Below are positions 44,858 through 55,629 of a stretch of DNA of 64,000 bases, one piece after another. The notes below the pieces were generated by a model. That model was not told where the DNA came from. It did not search any database and saw only the letters and a program-made list of their open reading frames with translations. How positions within the stretch are numbered: position 1 is the stretch's first letter; each line of letters opens with the position of its first letter. Made by a program: the position numbers and the translations under genes. The stretch is from Bradyrhizobium retamae (GTDB lineage: Bacteria; Pseudomonadota; Alphaproteobacteria; Rhizobiales; Xanthobacteraceae), in NCBI RefSeq assembly GCF_001440415.1, contig NZ_LLYA01000225.1, positions 124,001 through 188,000 on the forward strand. Reading direction: 5' to 3'.

Positions 44858-45405
44858 ATGAAGATGACCAGTTACCGTCGCAATTTCATCCCGGCGGTTG
44901 TTTCTTCTTTACGGTCAATCTTGCCGACCGGCGGTTGCGGTTGCTGATGGAATACGTCGAGACCCTCCGCGCTGCGTTTCGCGAGACCCGTCAGCGTCAT
45001 CCGTTCGCGATAGACGCGGTGGTCGTTCTGCCAGATCATCTGCATGCGGTCTGGACGCTGCCCGATGGTGATCGGGATTTTTCGACGCGCTGGCGGCTGA
45101 TCAAGTCGACGTTCTCACGCCGTATCGCGCCCGACGAGGCTGTCTCAGCCAGCCGGGCCGCCAAGGGCAAACGCGGCATCTGGCAACGACGCTATTGGGA
45201 ACATACGATTCGCGATGAGGACGATTTGGTGCGTCACATCGACTACATTCATATCAATCCGGTAAAGCATGGCTTTGTAACTCGAGTTAGAGATTGGCCG
45301 CATTCGTCGTTTCATCGGATGGTAAGGCTTGGAATTTATCCCGAAGATTGGGCATTGACCTTACGGCCGGGAAATTCGGCGAACGGTCTTGATGAGGCGA
45401 CGTGA
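44858..45405 (+). pseudogene. REP-associated tyrosine transposase (RAYT), frameshifted near the start
   Basis: The main frame (44881 to 45405) encodes GGCFFFTVNLADRRLRLLMEYVETLR, then VLPDHLHAVWTLPDGD (the HUH motif His-Leu-His) and HIDYIHINPVKHG (catalytic Tyr) and is intact. The natural N-terminus, MTSYRRNFIP, lies in the previous frame from the ATG at 44864 (or 44858). Joining the two at CCCGGCGG (44890-44897) needs one extra base, so a single-base deletion has split the gene. The only in-frame start is a TTG at 44935, which would lose about 25 residues with the first strand of the HUH fold. The stop codon is inside the right REP. Confidence 0.75.
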
Positions 45406-45434
45406 TGGGTTTCGCTGCGCTCTACCCATCCTAC
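45403..45434. repeat. REP palindrome, right of the RAYT gene
   Basis: Inverted copy of the REP at 44809-44840, differing at one of 32 bases. It overlaps the transposase stop codon. Confidence 0.85.
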
Positions 45435-45450
45435 GACATGGATCAAAACA

Positions 45451-45480
45451 AAAACGCCGCCCGGGATTGGACGGCGTTTT
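45451..45480 (-). terminator. Intrinsic terminator of the epimerase gene
   Basis: AAAACGCCG (45451-45459) pairs with CGGCGTTTT (45472-45480), 12-base loop. On the minus strand it is followed by TTTTTGTTTT-like sequence, giving a terminator 78 bases after the epimerase stop. On the plus strand a shorter T-run (TTTT) follows, so it may also end the RAYT transcript. Confidence 0.75.
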
Positions 45481-45557
45481 GATTCCAGACGTGTAGAGGG
45501 TGTGTGACAGACAGTTTAGCGCATCCGCGGGGCTTGTCCACCGGTTACTCTCGCCGC

Positions 45558-46541
45558 TCACTCTACCGGGTAGGGTCCCTCGCGAAAGACACGGTCGTGA
45601 TAACCCTTGCTGCCAATCTCCCGCGCGAGTGGACTGCGGATATCATCGCCGGCCTGCAGCCGCGCAATCAGCGCGCGGAAATCATGGCGCGGTTGCCAGC
45701 CGAGTTCGGCACGCGCGCGGTCGTTGACGTAGACGCGATCGATGCCTGGAATCATCGTCCAGCCGCGCCGCGCAAATTCAGCCTCAAACTCCGGCACGTA
45801 ACGGCCGACCACGCGCGGCGCGTCGTTGCGCAGTTCCGCCGTGTCGTTCCGTGAGAATGGCGTGGTGGCGCTGATGATGTATTTCGCGAAACCGGCCGAG
45901 GGCGCGCGGTCGGCCGCCATCAGATGCGCGCTGACCACGTCTTCGATATCGACGCGGCGATAGAGGAACTCGTTGGTCTTGATGTTGGCGTCGGTGTAGG
46001 CCTCGCGTGTCGCGCGATTGTCATCCTCTTCAGGGAAGAAACGCGAGGTGCGCAGCACGATGGTGCGAAGCGCGTGATTGCGCGCAAAGAGCTGGCACAG
46101 ATCCTCCGCGGCAGCCTTGGTGACGCCATAGATATTTTTCGGCACCGCCGCGACATCTTCGGTGATCCAGGCCGCCGGCTCGCCCGGCGGTGGCACCAGC
46201 GCCTCGCCGAAGACGCTTGTGGTGCTGGTGTAGACGAATGCCCTGACGCCGGCAGCCGTGGCTTCTTCGAGCAAACTGAGCGTGCCGGTGATGTTGACGT
46301 CGATAAATTCCTGGCGGCTGCGGGTCGCCACATGCGGCTTGTGCAGTGTCGCGGCGTGCAGCACGGTCGTCACGCCCTTCATGCAACGGCGCACGAAAAC
46401 GCGGTCAGCAATCGAGCCCACATGGTGCGTAAACACGCCGGGCAGAACGTCAATGCCGATGGCCTCGCGCCGCTGCGCCTGCAGCGTACGCATCAGCGCC
46501 TCGCCGAGATGGCCGGAACTGCCGGTCACCAGTACGGTCAC
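45558..46541 (-). CDS. NAD-dependent epimerase/dehydratase (extended SDR)
   Basis: 327 residues. N-terminal nucleotide-binding motif VLVTGSSGHLGEALMRTL, SLLEEATAAGVRAFVYTSTTSVFGEALVPPPG (Ser/Thr of the active site), and IYGVTKAAAEDLCQLFA with the catalytic Tyr and Lys (Y-x-x-x-K). The substrate region NIKTNEFLYRRVDIEDVVSAHLMA fits sugar or sugar-nucleotide epimerases. No sugar pathway genes lie next to it except two membrane glycosyltransferases (42073 and 46650). Confidence 0.88.
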   Translation of the reverse strand: MTVLVTGSSGHLGEALMRTLQAQRREAIGIDVLPGVFTHHVGSIADRVFVRRCMKGVTTVLHAATLHKPHVATRSRQEFIDVNITGTLSLLEEATAAGVRAFVYTSTTSVFGEALVPPPGEPAAWITEDVAAVPKNIYGVTKAAAEDLCQLFARNHALRTIVLRTSRFFPEEDDNRATREAYTDANIKTNEFLYRRVDIEDVVSAHLMAADRAPSAGFAKYIISATTPFSRNDTAELRNDAPRVVGRYVPEFEAEFARRGWTMIPGIDRVYVNDRARAELGWQPRHDFRALIARLQAGDDIRSPLAREIGSKGYHDRVFREGPYPVE

Positions 46542-46649
46542 GCCGCCATAACCTTTCGCGCGCTCGAGAATTGTTGATTTTCGAGAACGAGCGTAGCCCT
46601 GCGCCAGCTCAGCAGCAAGCCGCGGGCCGGGCGCGGCTGTTATGCGGGA

Positions 46650-48299
46650 TCAGGGCGCCGGAATCGCCAACAGCGTCGAGATGGCGCGGCCGCGGATGTC
46701 GTAGACACGCGCGAACACGACGTCGTCGCGCTTGATTTCCACCATGACCGGCGCGGTGAGGCCTTTGCAGTAGAACTCGCCCAGCGTCATCGCGAAGTCG
46801 GCGGACTGGCTGTCCCAGCCGATCGTGAAGTCCGGGCCGAGCGCCACCTGCGCCGGGCGCTGCGGGCCGCACACCGCGACCTTCCACTTGCGTCCCAGTG
46901 GAGGAAATTCCTGCCGTTCGACCAGTTCCTCGCGCAGACCGTCGGAAGCCTGCTTCAGCGCCAGTCCCCAGTAATCCAGCATAAACATCTTGTCGGCGCC
47001 GCGAACCGTGCCGGCAATGTGATTGAAATGGGTGTATTCATAAGGGTGCAGGCGGATCATCTCGCTGAGTGGCAGCAGCAGGCCGAACGTGAACACCGCC
47101 AGTGCGGCCGGTTGCCAGCGGCGGCGATTGTTCTTCAGCCAGTTCATACCCCAGGCGAACGATGCGCCGGCTAGCACGGCCATCGGCGGGATCACGAAAA
47201 CGAAATGCCGGATGCCGTTGTAGAGCGCCGGCCGCTTCACCATCGCGATCACCAGCGGCAGGCTGGCCGCCAGCGTCAGCATCAGGAAGATAGTCTTGCG
47301 GCGTGCTGTCACGTCCACGCGCGACAGCGACATGAAGGTGCCGACGACGCCAGCGAACAGAAGCGCGAGCAATATCTCGGGAAGCTGCAGCGCGAACAGG
47401 GTCGGCAGATACGACCACGGCATGTCGGGCACCGAGACCAGCGCGCCGTCGAACATTTCCTTCCAGGGCTTTTCGAAGAAATGCGAGAAATAGGTCAGCG
47501 CCTGGAACGGATGGCCGGGCTCCATGATCGACCACGGCCACACCAGGCCCATGATCAGGTATCCAAACACGAGCCCCGGGACCAGGACGTACACGACATG
47601 GGCGAAGCGGCGGATCGCCTCTCGCGAGCCTTGCGTGCGAACGTCCTCGATCAACAGCGGGACGAAGCCCACCATTGCATAGACCACCGCGAGCCCGCCG
47701 AGAATCCGGCAGCCGATCGAAAGGCCAGCGCCGAGGCCTATGATCAGGATGGTACGCGGTGAGGGCGCGGGATACTCCTCGGCGAGGCGCACCAGACCCA
47801 GGATCAGGATCACCATCGAGACGGCAAACGGCGCATCCTTCGGGTTCATGAACATGTGCCCGTAGAAGGTCGGGCACAGCGCCAGCAGCAGCAGCGTCGC
47901 GAGCCCGGCAAGCGGGCCGCCGACGCGCCGCGCCAGCCGCCAGGTCACGGCAAGGCCGATCAGCCCGACGACGGCGCCGAGCAGGCGGCGCGTTTCGAAC
48001 AATTCGAGCGGAATGACCTTGTGCAGCAGGGCCGCCGCCATGTCGAAGCCGCCGCCATACATGTAGAGATTGGCGAACGACAGCGCGCCGGTGTCCCTGA
48101 AGCCGGAACCGTACATCCGCAGCAGAAGATCGGCATATTCGGCGTGCGTGTAGTCGTCCCAGCCCAGTCCATAGTCGCGGAAGGTCAGGCCAGCAACGAG
48201 CGTGACAACGGCCAACGCGAAGATGGCGAGGTCGTCACAGGTCCGCTCCATCGAGCGCCGCGCAGGCGTATCGAGAGCAGAGGTCGTAATGGATGACAT
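46650..48299 (-). CDS. GT39/ArnT-like membrane glycosyltransferase
   Basis: 549 residues from the ATG at 48299; the upstream in-frame stretch looks noncoding. About 11 membrane helices. GLTFRDYGLGWDDYTHAEYADLLLRMY holds the Asp-Asp pair expected in the first periplasmic loop of the PMT/ArnT group, followed by LARRVGGPLAGLATLLLLALCPTFYGHMFMNPKDAPFA, also typical. A C-terminal soluble domain runs from about residue 430 (HPYEYTHFNHIAGTVRGADKMFMLDYWGLALKQ). These enzymes use undecaprenyl- or dolichyl-like sugar donors. Its target is unknown. Confidence 0.82.
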   Translation of the reverse strand: MSSITTSALDTPARRSMERTCDDLAIFALAVVTLVAGLTFRDYGLGWDDYTHAEYADLLLRMYGSGFRDTGALSFANLYMYGGGFDMAAALLHKVIPLELFETRRLLGAVVGLIGLAVTWRLARRVGGPLAGLATLLLLALCPTFYGHMFMNPKDAPFAVSMVILILGLVRLAEEYPAPSPRTILIIGLGAGLSIGCRILGGLAVVYAMVGFVPLLIEDVRTQGSREAIRRFAHVVYVLVPGLVFGYLIMGLVWPWSIMEPGHPFQALTYFSHFFEKPWKEMFDGALVSVPDMPWSYLPTLFALQLPEILLALLFAGVVGTFMSLSRVDVTARRKTIFLMLTLAASLPLVIAMVKRPALYNGIRHFVFVIPPMAVLAGASFAWGMNWLKNNRRRWQPAALAVFTFGLLLPLSEMIRLHPYEYTHFNHIAGTVRGADKMFMLDYWGLALKQASDGLREELVERQEFPPLGRKWKVAVCGPQRPAQVALGPDFTIGWDSQSADFAMTLGEFYCKGLTAPVMVEIKRDDVVFARVYDIRGRAISTLLAIPAP

Positions 48300-48645
48300 G
48301 GCGATTGGTAACCCAGCGTCCCCTATGGCCCAGCTTGGATATTCTTGAGCCTCATTCCCCGGGTACCCATATAGCCCAGTTCCATTACCAAGTAATTGGG
48401 AATTGTGGCGTAAATCCCTGATGCAATGCAACAAAAGGGCAGTAATTGGTAGTCGGTAAAGTTACGGGCGCCGGAGTGAACGGCACCTGAATGGCGCGAA
48501 ACACGTGCGACCGGGATCCCTGCAACCGAACAACGCCATGCGGAACCCAGTGTGCAATTTGGCGGGTGGCGATGCGCGCAACATGACGGTATCGTGGCGC
48601 TGGGCGGCTTGCGAGCGTTTCGGGCGCGGCTGAGGGGTTAGTCCT
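48300..48645. other. Divergent intergenic region, no gene seen
   Basis: 346 bases between the GT39 gene and the next plus-strand gene. A 31-codon frame starting at 48539 has no sign of being real. No hairpin terminator or repeat noted. Confidence 0.45.
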
Positions 48646-49530
48646 ATGATGGTTGTTATGTTGGTCGCCGGAATCGGCCTCGTTTTGGCGGGGCTGCTGG
48701 CGATCGGCTTCGGGATCCCGATCAAGGAATTCAGCACCGGCAACACGCTGATCATGGCCGGCGTGATCGGCGTTTGCACCGGTGCGATAATGCTCGCGCT
48801 CTGGATAGCGGTCCGGGAGCTGAAGAACGTTGCCCGGCGGCTCGGCGCCAGTATGCCTGAAGCGCGCGGCGAGGCCGCGGGGCGGCCGGTGCTTCCTGCC
48901 GCCGCGACGCAGGATTCCGCTCTCTTCGGAGGCGGTTTCCCGGCCGTTGAACAGCCCACTGGTCCCGGATCATTCTCCCCAACCGCACCGCCGCCTTTCT
49001 CGCCAGCGGGAGCGCCGCCCTGGCAGAACGAGGCTGTCCTGCGCGATCACCCGATCCCAGAGCCGACCCACCCCGAACCGCCACCATCGGCTCCGAAACC
49101 GAAACGCAATTTGCTGTTTTCCACAACGTCACGAAGAGAGCGCGAGCGCGCGCAGGGGCGGGCCAGCGATCCGCTGCCGCCGGACCTTTTGTCATCGGAC
49201 CTTCGTTCCAATGCGCCCGCCGTGCCGCCGGCCGAGCCGGGCGAACCGCCACGGCCGTCGTTCGAGCATGCCTGGCCGAAAGCGGAGCGCGCAAAGCCCG
49301 GCGAAACTCCGCTGCAGCGCCGCGGCGGCCACACTCCCCCCGCGGAAGCCAATGGTGGACCGCCGCGCACGGAGGATCAGCCGGCGGTGACAGTGCTGAA
49401 GTCCGGCGTCGTCGATGGCATGGCCTATTCCCTCTACTCCGACGGTTCGATCGAGGCCCAGATGCCGGAGGGGATGATGCGCTTCGCCTCGATCGACGAA
49501 CTGCGCGCGCATCTCGATCAGCGGTCCTGA
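48646..49530 (+). CDS. Hypothetical two-helix membrane protein with Pro-rich cytosolic tail
   Basis: 294 residues. Two N-terminal membrane helices (MLVAGIGLVLAGLLAIGFGIPI and LIMAGVIGVCTGAIMLALWIAV) are followed by a long Pro/Ala/Arg-rich region of about 180 residues. A short conserved-looking domain closes the protein: VLKSGVVDGMAYSLYSDGSIEAQMPEGMMRFASIDELRAHLDQ. This C-terminal element recurs in Bradyrhizobium hypothetical proteins. Function unknown. Confidence 0.7.
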   Translation: MMVVMLVAGIGLVLAGLLAIGFGIPIKEFSTGNTLIMAGVIGVCTGAIMLALWIAVRELKNVARRLGASMPEARGEAAGRPVLPAAATQDSALFGGGFPAVEQPTGPGSFSPTAPPPFSPAGAPPWQNEAVLRDHPIPEPTHPEPPPSAPKPKRNLLFSTTSRRERERAQGRASDPLPPDLLSSDLRSNAPAVPPAEPGEPPRPSFEHAWPKAERAKPGETPLQRRGGHTPPAEANGGPPRTEDQPAVTVLKSGVVDGMAYSLYSDGSIEAQMPEGMMRFASIDELRAHLDQRS

Positions 49531-49581
49531 ACCGGCAATACTTGTCGGACGGCGACTATTGAAAATAAAGCAGCGCCGTTG

Positions 49582-49610
49582 TTGTCAATTTCCCGGCACT
49601 TCGTTCATAT
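49582..49610 (+). promoter_or_regulatory. Candidate sigma-70-type promoter of mucR
   Basis: TTGTCA (49582-49587), 17-base spacer, TCATAT (49605-49610), 91 bases upstream of the mucR start. The following AT-rich stretch (CATATACGCC...GTGTATAAG) is the kind of DNA MucR-type proteins bind, so autoregulation is possible. Confidence 0.4.
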
Positions 49611-49701
49611 ACGCCAAGTGTATAAGATGCCGCCGATGTATAGGCGCGGCCGGATACTGTCCGAACCGTACAGATGCATCGTGATCCCAGAAGGTTGAGC
49701 C

Positions 49702-50115
49702 ATGACCGATCCCGCAGGCAAGACGCCCGTCGAACTGACCGCCAATATCGTATCGGCCTATCTCAGCAACAATCCGACCCAGGCCTCGGAAATCCCGAAC
49801 CTGATCAGCCAGGTCCATGCCGCGCTGATGCGGGTGTCGAGCGGCCGGCCCGAGGCCCCGCTCGAGCCAGCCAAGCCGGCCGTATCGGTCAAGAAGTCGA
49901 TGACGCCGGAATATCTGGTCTGTCTGGAGGACGGCAAGCGCTTCAAGTCGCTGAAGCGCCATCTGCGCACGCAGTACAACATGACGCCGGAGCAATATCG
50001 GGACAAATGGGGGCTGCCGCCGGATTATCCCATGGTGGCGCCGAACTACGCGGTGGCGCGTTCGCAGCTCGCCAAGAAGATGGGACTTGGCCAGCAGGCG
50101 CGGAAGCGGAAGTAG
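49702..50115 (+). CDS. mucR: MucR/Ros family transcriptional regulator
   Basis: 137 residues. MucR-type proteins are H-NS-like global silencers in Rhizobiales, controlling polysaccharide, motility and cell-cycle genes. N-terminus: LTANIVSAYLSNNPTQASEIPNLISQVHAALM, the oligomerisation part. DNA-binding part: PEYLVCLEDGKRFKSLKRHLRTQYNMTPEQYRDKWGLPPDYPMVAPNYAVARSQLAKKMGLGQ. In Agrobacterium Ros the zinc ligands are Cys-x2-Cys and His-x4-5-His. Here the second Cys is Asp (CLED) and the last His is Gln (RTQY), so classical zinc binding is doubtful; zinc-free Ros homologs are known from Mesorhizobium. The plain ATG start is clear. Confidence 0.93.
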   Translation: MTDPAGKTPVELTANIVSAYLSNNPTQASEIPNLISQVHAALMRVSSGRPEAPLEPAKPAVSVKKSMTPEYLVCLEDGKRFKSLKRHLRTQYNMTPEQYRDKWGLPPDYPMVAPNYAVARSQLAKKMGLGQQARKRK

Positions 50116-50136
50116 GCCCGGTCAATGCGACGGTGT

Positions 50137-50565
50137 CTACGAGGCCGCGGCAAGCGCCTCGCGCGCGTCGGAGCGGATGCGTTCGACCATGGAGCGTAGG
50201 CCGTTGGAACGCTGCGGCGTCAGGTGCTCGCGGAATCCGAATTCGTCGAATACCGCGAGCGCATCGGTTGAAAGGATGTGCTGCGGCGTGCGGCCGGAAT
50301 AGAGCGTGAGCAGGATCGCGATCAGGCCGCGCACGATGTGAGCGTCGCTGTCGCCCAGATATTTCAGCCTCGGTTCGCCGTTGCCGCTGCGGTCGATCTG
50401 CCTGGAAAGCCAGACCTGGCTGACGCAGCCATTGACTTTGTTCTCGGCGGAATGCTCGGCCTCCGGCATCGGGTCGAGCGTGCGGCCGAGTTCGATGACG
50501 TACCGGTAGCGGTCGTCCCACTCGTCAAGCAGTTCGAAATTGTCCCTGATTTCGTCGATCGTCAT
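50137..50565 (-). CDS. sufE: SufE family sulfur acceptor
   Basis: 142 residues from the ATG at 50565. SufE accepts persulfide sulfur from SufS and passes it to the SufBCD scaffold. Seen: IRDNFELLDEWDDRYRYVIELGRTL (family start) and NKVNGCVSQVWL with the acceptor Cys. The other suf genes are not in this window. It is convergent with mucR, 21 bases apart. A CsdE-like role is the alternative. Confidence 0.92.
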   Translation of the reverse strand: MTIDEIRDNFELLDEWDDRYRYVIELGRTLDPMPEAEHSAENKVNGCVSQVWLSRQIDRSGNGEPRLKYLGDSDAHIVRGLIAILLTLYSGRTPQHILSTDALAVFDEFGFREHLTPQRSNGLRSMVERIRSDAREALAAAS

Positions 50566-50647
50566 CTTGGCCCGCGTCCCTTTCAGCACGCCTTATATAG
50601 GATGCGGACCGCACGAAAGCGACGGAAACAGGACCGGTTCCGCAGCC

Positions 50648-51079
50648 TTATTTTGAAGCCAAGGGCGTCCGCGGCATCCGCCATTCGATCGCCATATCGT
50701 CCTCCGTCAGCGCATCAGTGGGCGAGGTGGCCGCGATCACGGCCTCGGCGTCGCCGGCGGTGCCGATGGAGCTGGTATGGTCGGGCTTCTTGTCGGGGAC
50801 GGCGGGCGGCTCGGGCTTCTTGTCGGTAATGATCTTGTATAATTGGCGGGCGCCGTCCTGGGCGCGCTGGCCGATCGCGGTGGCGGCCTGGCCACCGACC
50901 TCGCAGGCCGCCGGCTGGCGCTTGCAGAACTGGCCCATGTCGGAGACGGCGGCGGTCGCAGCCGATACGGCCTCGGACGCGCCGATCTGCGGCACCTTGT
51001 CCGATTCAGGCGTCTTTTCTCTGGGCAACAGCACGAGCACGAGCCCGAGCCAGAATGCCATGCGAAGCAGAAAAAACAT
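50648..51079 (-). CDS. DUF5330 domain protein
   Basis: 143 residues from the ATG at 51079. A short N-terminal hydrophobic helix (FFLLRMAFWLGLVLVLLP) anchors or exports it. The conserved part is APQIGASEAVSAATAAVSDMGQFCKRQPAACEVGGQAATAIGQRAQDGARQLYKII-like sequence with two Cys, typical of DUF5330 in Rhizobiales. The C-terminus is Pro/Asp-rich. It is 82 bases downstream of the sufE start region on the opposite end, and has its own promoter space. Confidence 0.75.
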   Translation of the reverse strand: MFFLLRMAFWLGLVLVLLPREKTPESDKVPQIGASEAVSAATAAVSDMGQFCKRQPAACEVGGQAATAIGQRAQDGARQLYKIITDKKPEPPAVPDKKPDHTSSIGTAGDAEAVIAATSPTDALTEDDMAIEWRMPRTPLASK

Positions 51080-51498
51080 CTCGCGACCCCGGTCGTCTCT
51101 TATGGTTGTGTTGCGGTTAAGTCCGCTAGCTTTGTTTCTGACTAACAGCCCTCGATAAATCGCAAGTGTTTGCATTGAGGTAAAATCGCCGAAAATTTTC
51201 TGAAAACCGCAACGATTCGATTCGGCGTAAATTTTCGATTGACGACCGCCGCGCGAAAATTCGCGCCGCTCGCGCATCCACCATTTCGAAACCATAGATC
51301 GATCGCGCTGGAAACCTGTCGTTCACCATCCGGGTCGAATGACCGTCGCGTGAGACGTCAAACCTCTGCGGATGCGCGTTGTTGGTCGGCCATGCGCCGG
51401 GCCTTAGCGTTCGCTTAAGCTCACTCTGACACGGTGGCGCGAAGATAAGGGGGCGTTCCGGCGCGTCTGTCTGACGAACAAGCCGAAGCGCGAGAGCC
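51080..51498. other. Divergent intergenic region upstream of the histidine kinase
   Basis: 419 bases. It has AT-richer patches and two back-to-back GATTC sequences (51214-51218 and 51219-51223), which are GANTC sites for the cell-cycle methylase CcrM. TTAAG occurs twice (GGTTAAGTC near 51116 and GCTTAAGCT near 51414), but no full CtrA box (TTAA-N7-TTAA) was found. No ORF with coding character. Confidence 0.45.
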
Positions 51499-53302
<1,804 letters not shown>

Positions 53303-53310
<8 letters not shown>

Positions 53311-54037
53311 GCGTATTGACGACGATGACGAGATGCCGCGCCGCCGCCGTCGCGGCGCGAAAGCGGTTGCGATCGAAGCGGAGGAAGAGCGCGGCCTCGT
53401 GATGCGCATTCTCCTGCACAGTCCGAAAGACATGATCGCGGGCCTGCTCGCGGCTGCCGCAATCTGCGCTATTGTCGCCAATGCGCTGTTCCTGCAGGCC
53501 GGCCGCCATCCCTCGCCGATGTTCGGTTCGGTCGTGACGCTGCCGGCGCCGCAAGCTGCCGTCGTGAGTCCGCTGCCGCGCCCGCGCCCGGTCGAAATAG
53601 CAAGGCCGGTCGATTCTGATCCGCCGGAAATCAGGCCGGTCGAGGTGAGAGGGGCTGAGCCCAAACACGTCGAGATCAAGAGCGCCGAGCCCAGGAACAA
53701 CGATTCCAGGAACAACGATTCCAAGAACGCCGATCCGATGACCAATCTGGTGGTCAAGTCGACCGGCGCGCCCGCCGCGGCCCCTTCCAATGTGGTGCGA
53801 CCGCCGGCGCCGATTCCGACGAATGGGCAAAGCGCCGGCGCGCGTCGCGTCGCGGCGGTGCAGCGCGCACTGACCCAATATGGCTACGGCCAGTTGAAGC
53901 CGACCGGCGCGGTCGGTGCGGACACCCAGGCCGCGATCTCGAAATTCGAGCGTGACCGCAAGCTGCCGGTGACCGGCCAGATGTCCGATCGGCTGGTGAA
54001 GGAGCTCACGGCGATGATCGGGCATCCGATCGACTAG
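53303..54037 (+). CDS. Membrane-anchored peptidoglycan-binding protein
   Basis: 244 residues, GTG start overlapping the kinase gene. The N-terminus is strongly charged (DDDDEMPRRRRRGAK), then a membrane helix (MIAGLLAAAAICAIVANALFL). A Pro/Glu-rich spacer contains a duplicated 15-base unit. The C-terminus is a PG_binding_1 domain: RRVAAVQRALTQYGYGQLKPTGAVGADTQAAISKFERDRKLPVTGQM. The coupling with a DivJ-like kinase suggests a link between cell wall and cell-cycle signalling; this is inference. Confidence 0.85.
53693..53722 (+). repeat. 15-base direct repeat, two units
   Basis: AGGAACAACGATTCC at 53693-53707 and 53708-53722, followed by a diverged third unit. It encodes Arg-Asn-Asn-Asp-Ser in the spacer of the peptidoglycan-binding protein. 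Confidence 0.9.
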
Positions 54038-54070
54038 CATCTGTCCGCTCGTCGGCCTATCGTCGATCTC

Positions 54071-54415
54071 ATGCGATTGAAATCATCCATCTGGGTGGCC
54101 GCTTACCTGCGCCGCTGCCAGAACGAGGGAATCTTTGGCGCCGTGCGCAAGCGCGGGGCAGAGGAGGCGGGGGCGGTGTTCGTCAAGGTGGCGCTGCTCG
54201 ACGGCAACGCCGTGCTGTATGCGCCTGCGCCGCAAACCGTCTATGACGAGAGCCGCCCAGCCGAGCGGCTGTTCGCGCCGGCCTCGCCGCAGCCGGTGCC
54301 CGAGCAATCGGTGGAGGAGCGTCTCGCCAAGGAACTCCGTTTCGATCCCGACGCCTGGATCGTCGAGACCGAAGATCGCGCAGGGCGGCACTTCCTGGAT
54401 CTGGCGAAGGGCTAG
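54071..54415 (+). CDS. DUF1491 family protein
   Basis: 114 residues. Seen: RLKSSIWVAAYLRRCQNEGIFGAVRKRGAEEAGAVFVKV, LYAPAPQTVYDE and LRFDPDAWIVETEDRAGRHFLDLA, the usual DUF1491 layout of alphaproteobacteria. Cytosolic, function unknown. Its stop overlaps the end of the convergent DUF2336 gene by 4 bases. Confidence 0.88.
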   Translation: MRLKSSIWVAAYLRRCQNEGIFGAVRKRGAEEAGAVFVKVALLDGNAVLYAPAPQTVYDESRPAERLFAPASPQPVPEQSVEERLAKELRFDPDAWIVETEDRAGRHFLDLAKG

Positions 54416-55386
54416 CGCTTCGAGCCGTCGGTGCCGGTGCGTACCGGTGCGGTTCCAGGCTGCACCGCGGGACGTGTGTGCGAACCCGCCGCACGCGCGC
54501 GGTGCCGTTCTTCGTCGTACAGCGCGGCGCGATATTTGGCGCGGCTGACTGCCATGGTCGAGCCGCGCCATGCGGCCAGCATGACGAGCGCGGATCGTTC
54601 GCTCAAACGGTCGTAAAGTCGCGCCAAGCGATAGACGTTGTGTACGGATGAGCCGAATTCCGGATTGAGGAACAGCAGCACGCGCTGGAAGATTGCGCTC
54701 GGCATGTCGAGCGCTTTCGCTGCGCATGCCAGCGGCTCGCCGCCGGGATCATTGACAACTTGCGTCGCGATCCGCGATGGCAGGATCAGAGCGTCGCCGA
54801 GTTCGAGCGCGAAGTTTTCGGCGTCCTCGGCGAACGCGGCCATTTCCAGGATGTGAAGCGCGCGGGCGGCGCGGGCTGCGGGAATTCGCGCCGAGGCCTT
54901 CAGCGGCGTATCGGCGAGATTGTGCAGGATCAGCGCGCGCTCGCTGGGACCGGCCGTGAAGAACATATCGCTGATTTCGGCAGCGTCGTTGGGCCGCATT
55001 GCCAGGTTGGACGCCATCCGCAACTGCGCCTCGGTCGGCGCCTTCACCATCGGCGCGTCGGTCGGGGGAGCGGTGATTGCAGCCGCGAGCGGCAGGGGCT
55101 GGTCGGGGTGCCCACGCCGCAGGCCGAGCCTGTCCATGATCTCGGCCGGTGTCGCCGGATAGATCGCGAGCCGCGCCCGCACCGCCGCGCGGGTGGCGTC
55201 GTCGACCTGGTCGATCAGGCGGGACGTCAGCTCGACGAACTGCCGCTCCTCGTCGGCGGAATGGGCGCTGGTCTGGACATAAAGGTCGGTCAGCACGCGC
55301 AGCAAGGTCGGGCGGATATCGACGCCCTCGCGGCGCGAGAGCGTCATCAGCCCGTCGAATCCCGGAAACAATGGAGCTGCGGTCAT
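54412..55386 (-). CDS. DUF2336 domain protein (second copy)
   Basis: 324 residues. Family core: LSRREGVDIRPTLLRVLTDLYVQTSAHSADEERQFVELTSRLIDQVD, then RMASNLAMRPNDAAEISDMFFTAGPSERALILHNLADTPL. The protein is all-helical without a signal. It differs from the DUF2336 protein at 17878-18987, in particular by a longer C-terminal basic end (RARAAGSHTRPAV). Function unknown. Confidence 0.82.
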   Translation of the reverse strand: MTAAPLFPGFDGLMTLSRREGVDIRPTLLRVLTDLYVQTSAHSADEERQFVELTSRLIDQVDDATRAAVRARLAIYPATPAEIMDRLGLRRGHPDQPLPLAAAITAPPTDAPMVKAPTEAQLRMASNLAMRPNDAAEISDMFFTAGPSERALILHNLADTPLKASARIPAARAARALHILEMAAFAEDAENFALELGDALILPSRIATQVVNDPGGEPLACAAKALDMPSAIFQRVLLFLNPEFGSSVHNVYRLARLYDRLSERSALVMLAAWRGSTMAVSRAKYRAALYDEERHRARAAGSHTRPAVQPGTAPVRTGTDGSKR

Positions 55387-55629
55387 GTCAGGTGTACGCG
55401 ACTTCGATAATCCTTCGCGTCAGCCTACGCAGCGCGTTTTAAGAGTTGGTTAAGGAAAACAGCCCCTGAAGAAATCCGATAAAATGCGAGCTTTCGGCGG
55501 GCGGCATGAGCCGCGCAACCCGTAACTGTACCGCCTGCACAAATTAAGATGCCGTTAACCACGTTCTGTTCTGAATAATGGCATGTCGCCGGTCAAAATC
55601 GTGACCGCGGCAACCAGAGAGAACGGAAT

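Larger units (their letters stand above)
44809..45434 (+). mobile_element. REP-RAYT unit (REP-flanked transposase gene)
   Basis: A 626-base unit: two REP palindromes in inverted orientation with a REP-associated tyrosine transposase gene between them. Such units are known to accompany dispersed REP sequences in bacterial genomes. The transposase is broken by one base (see the pseudogene entry). Confidence 0.75.
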
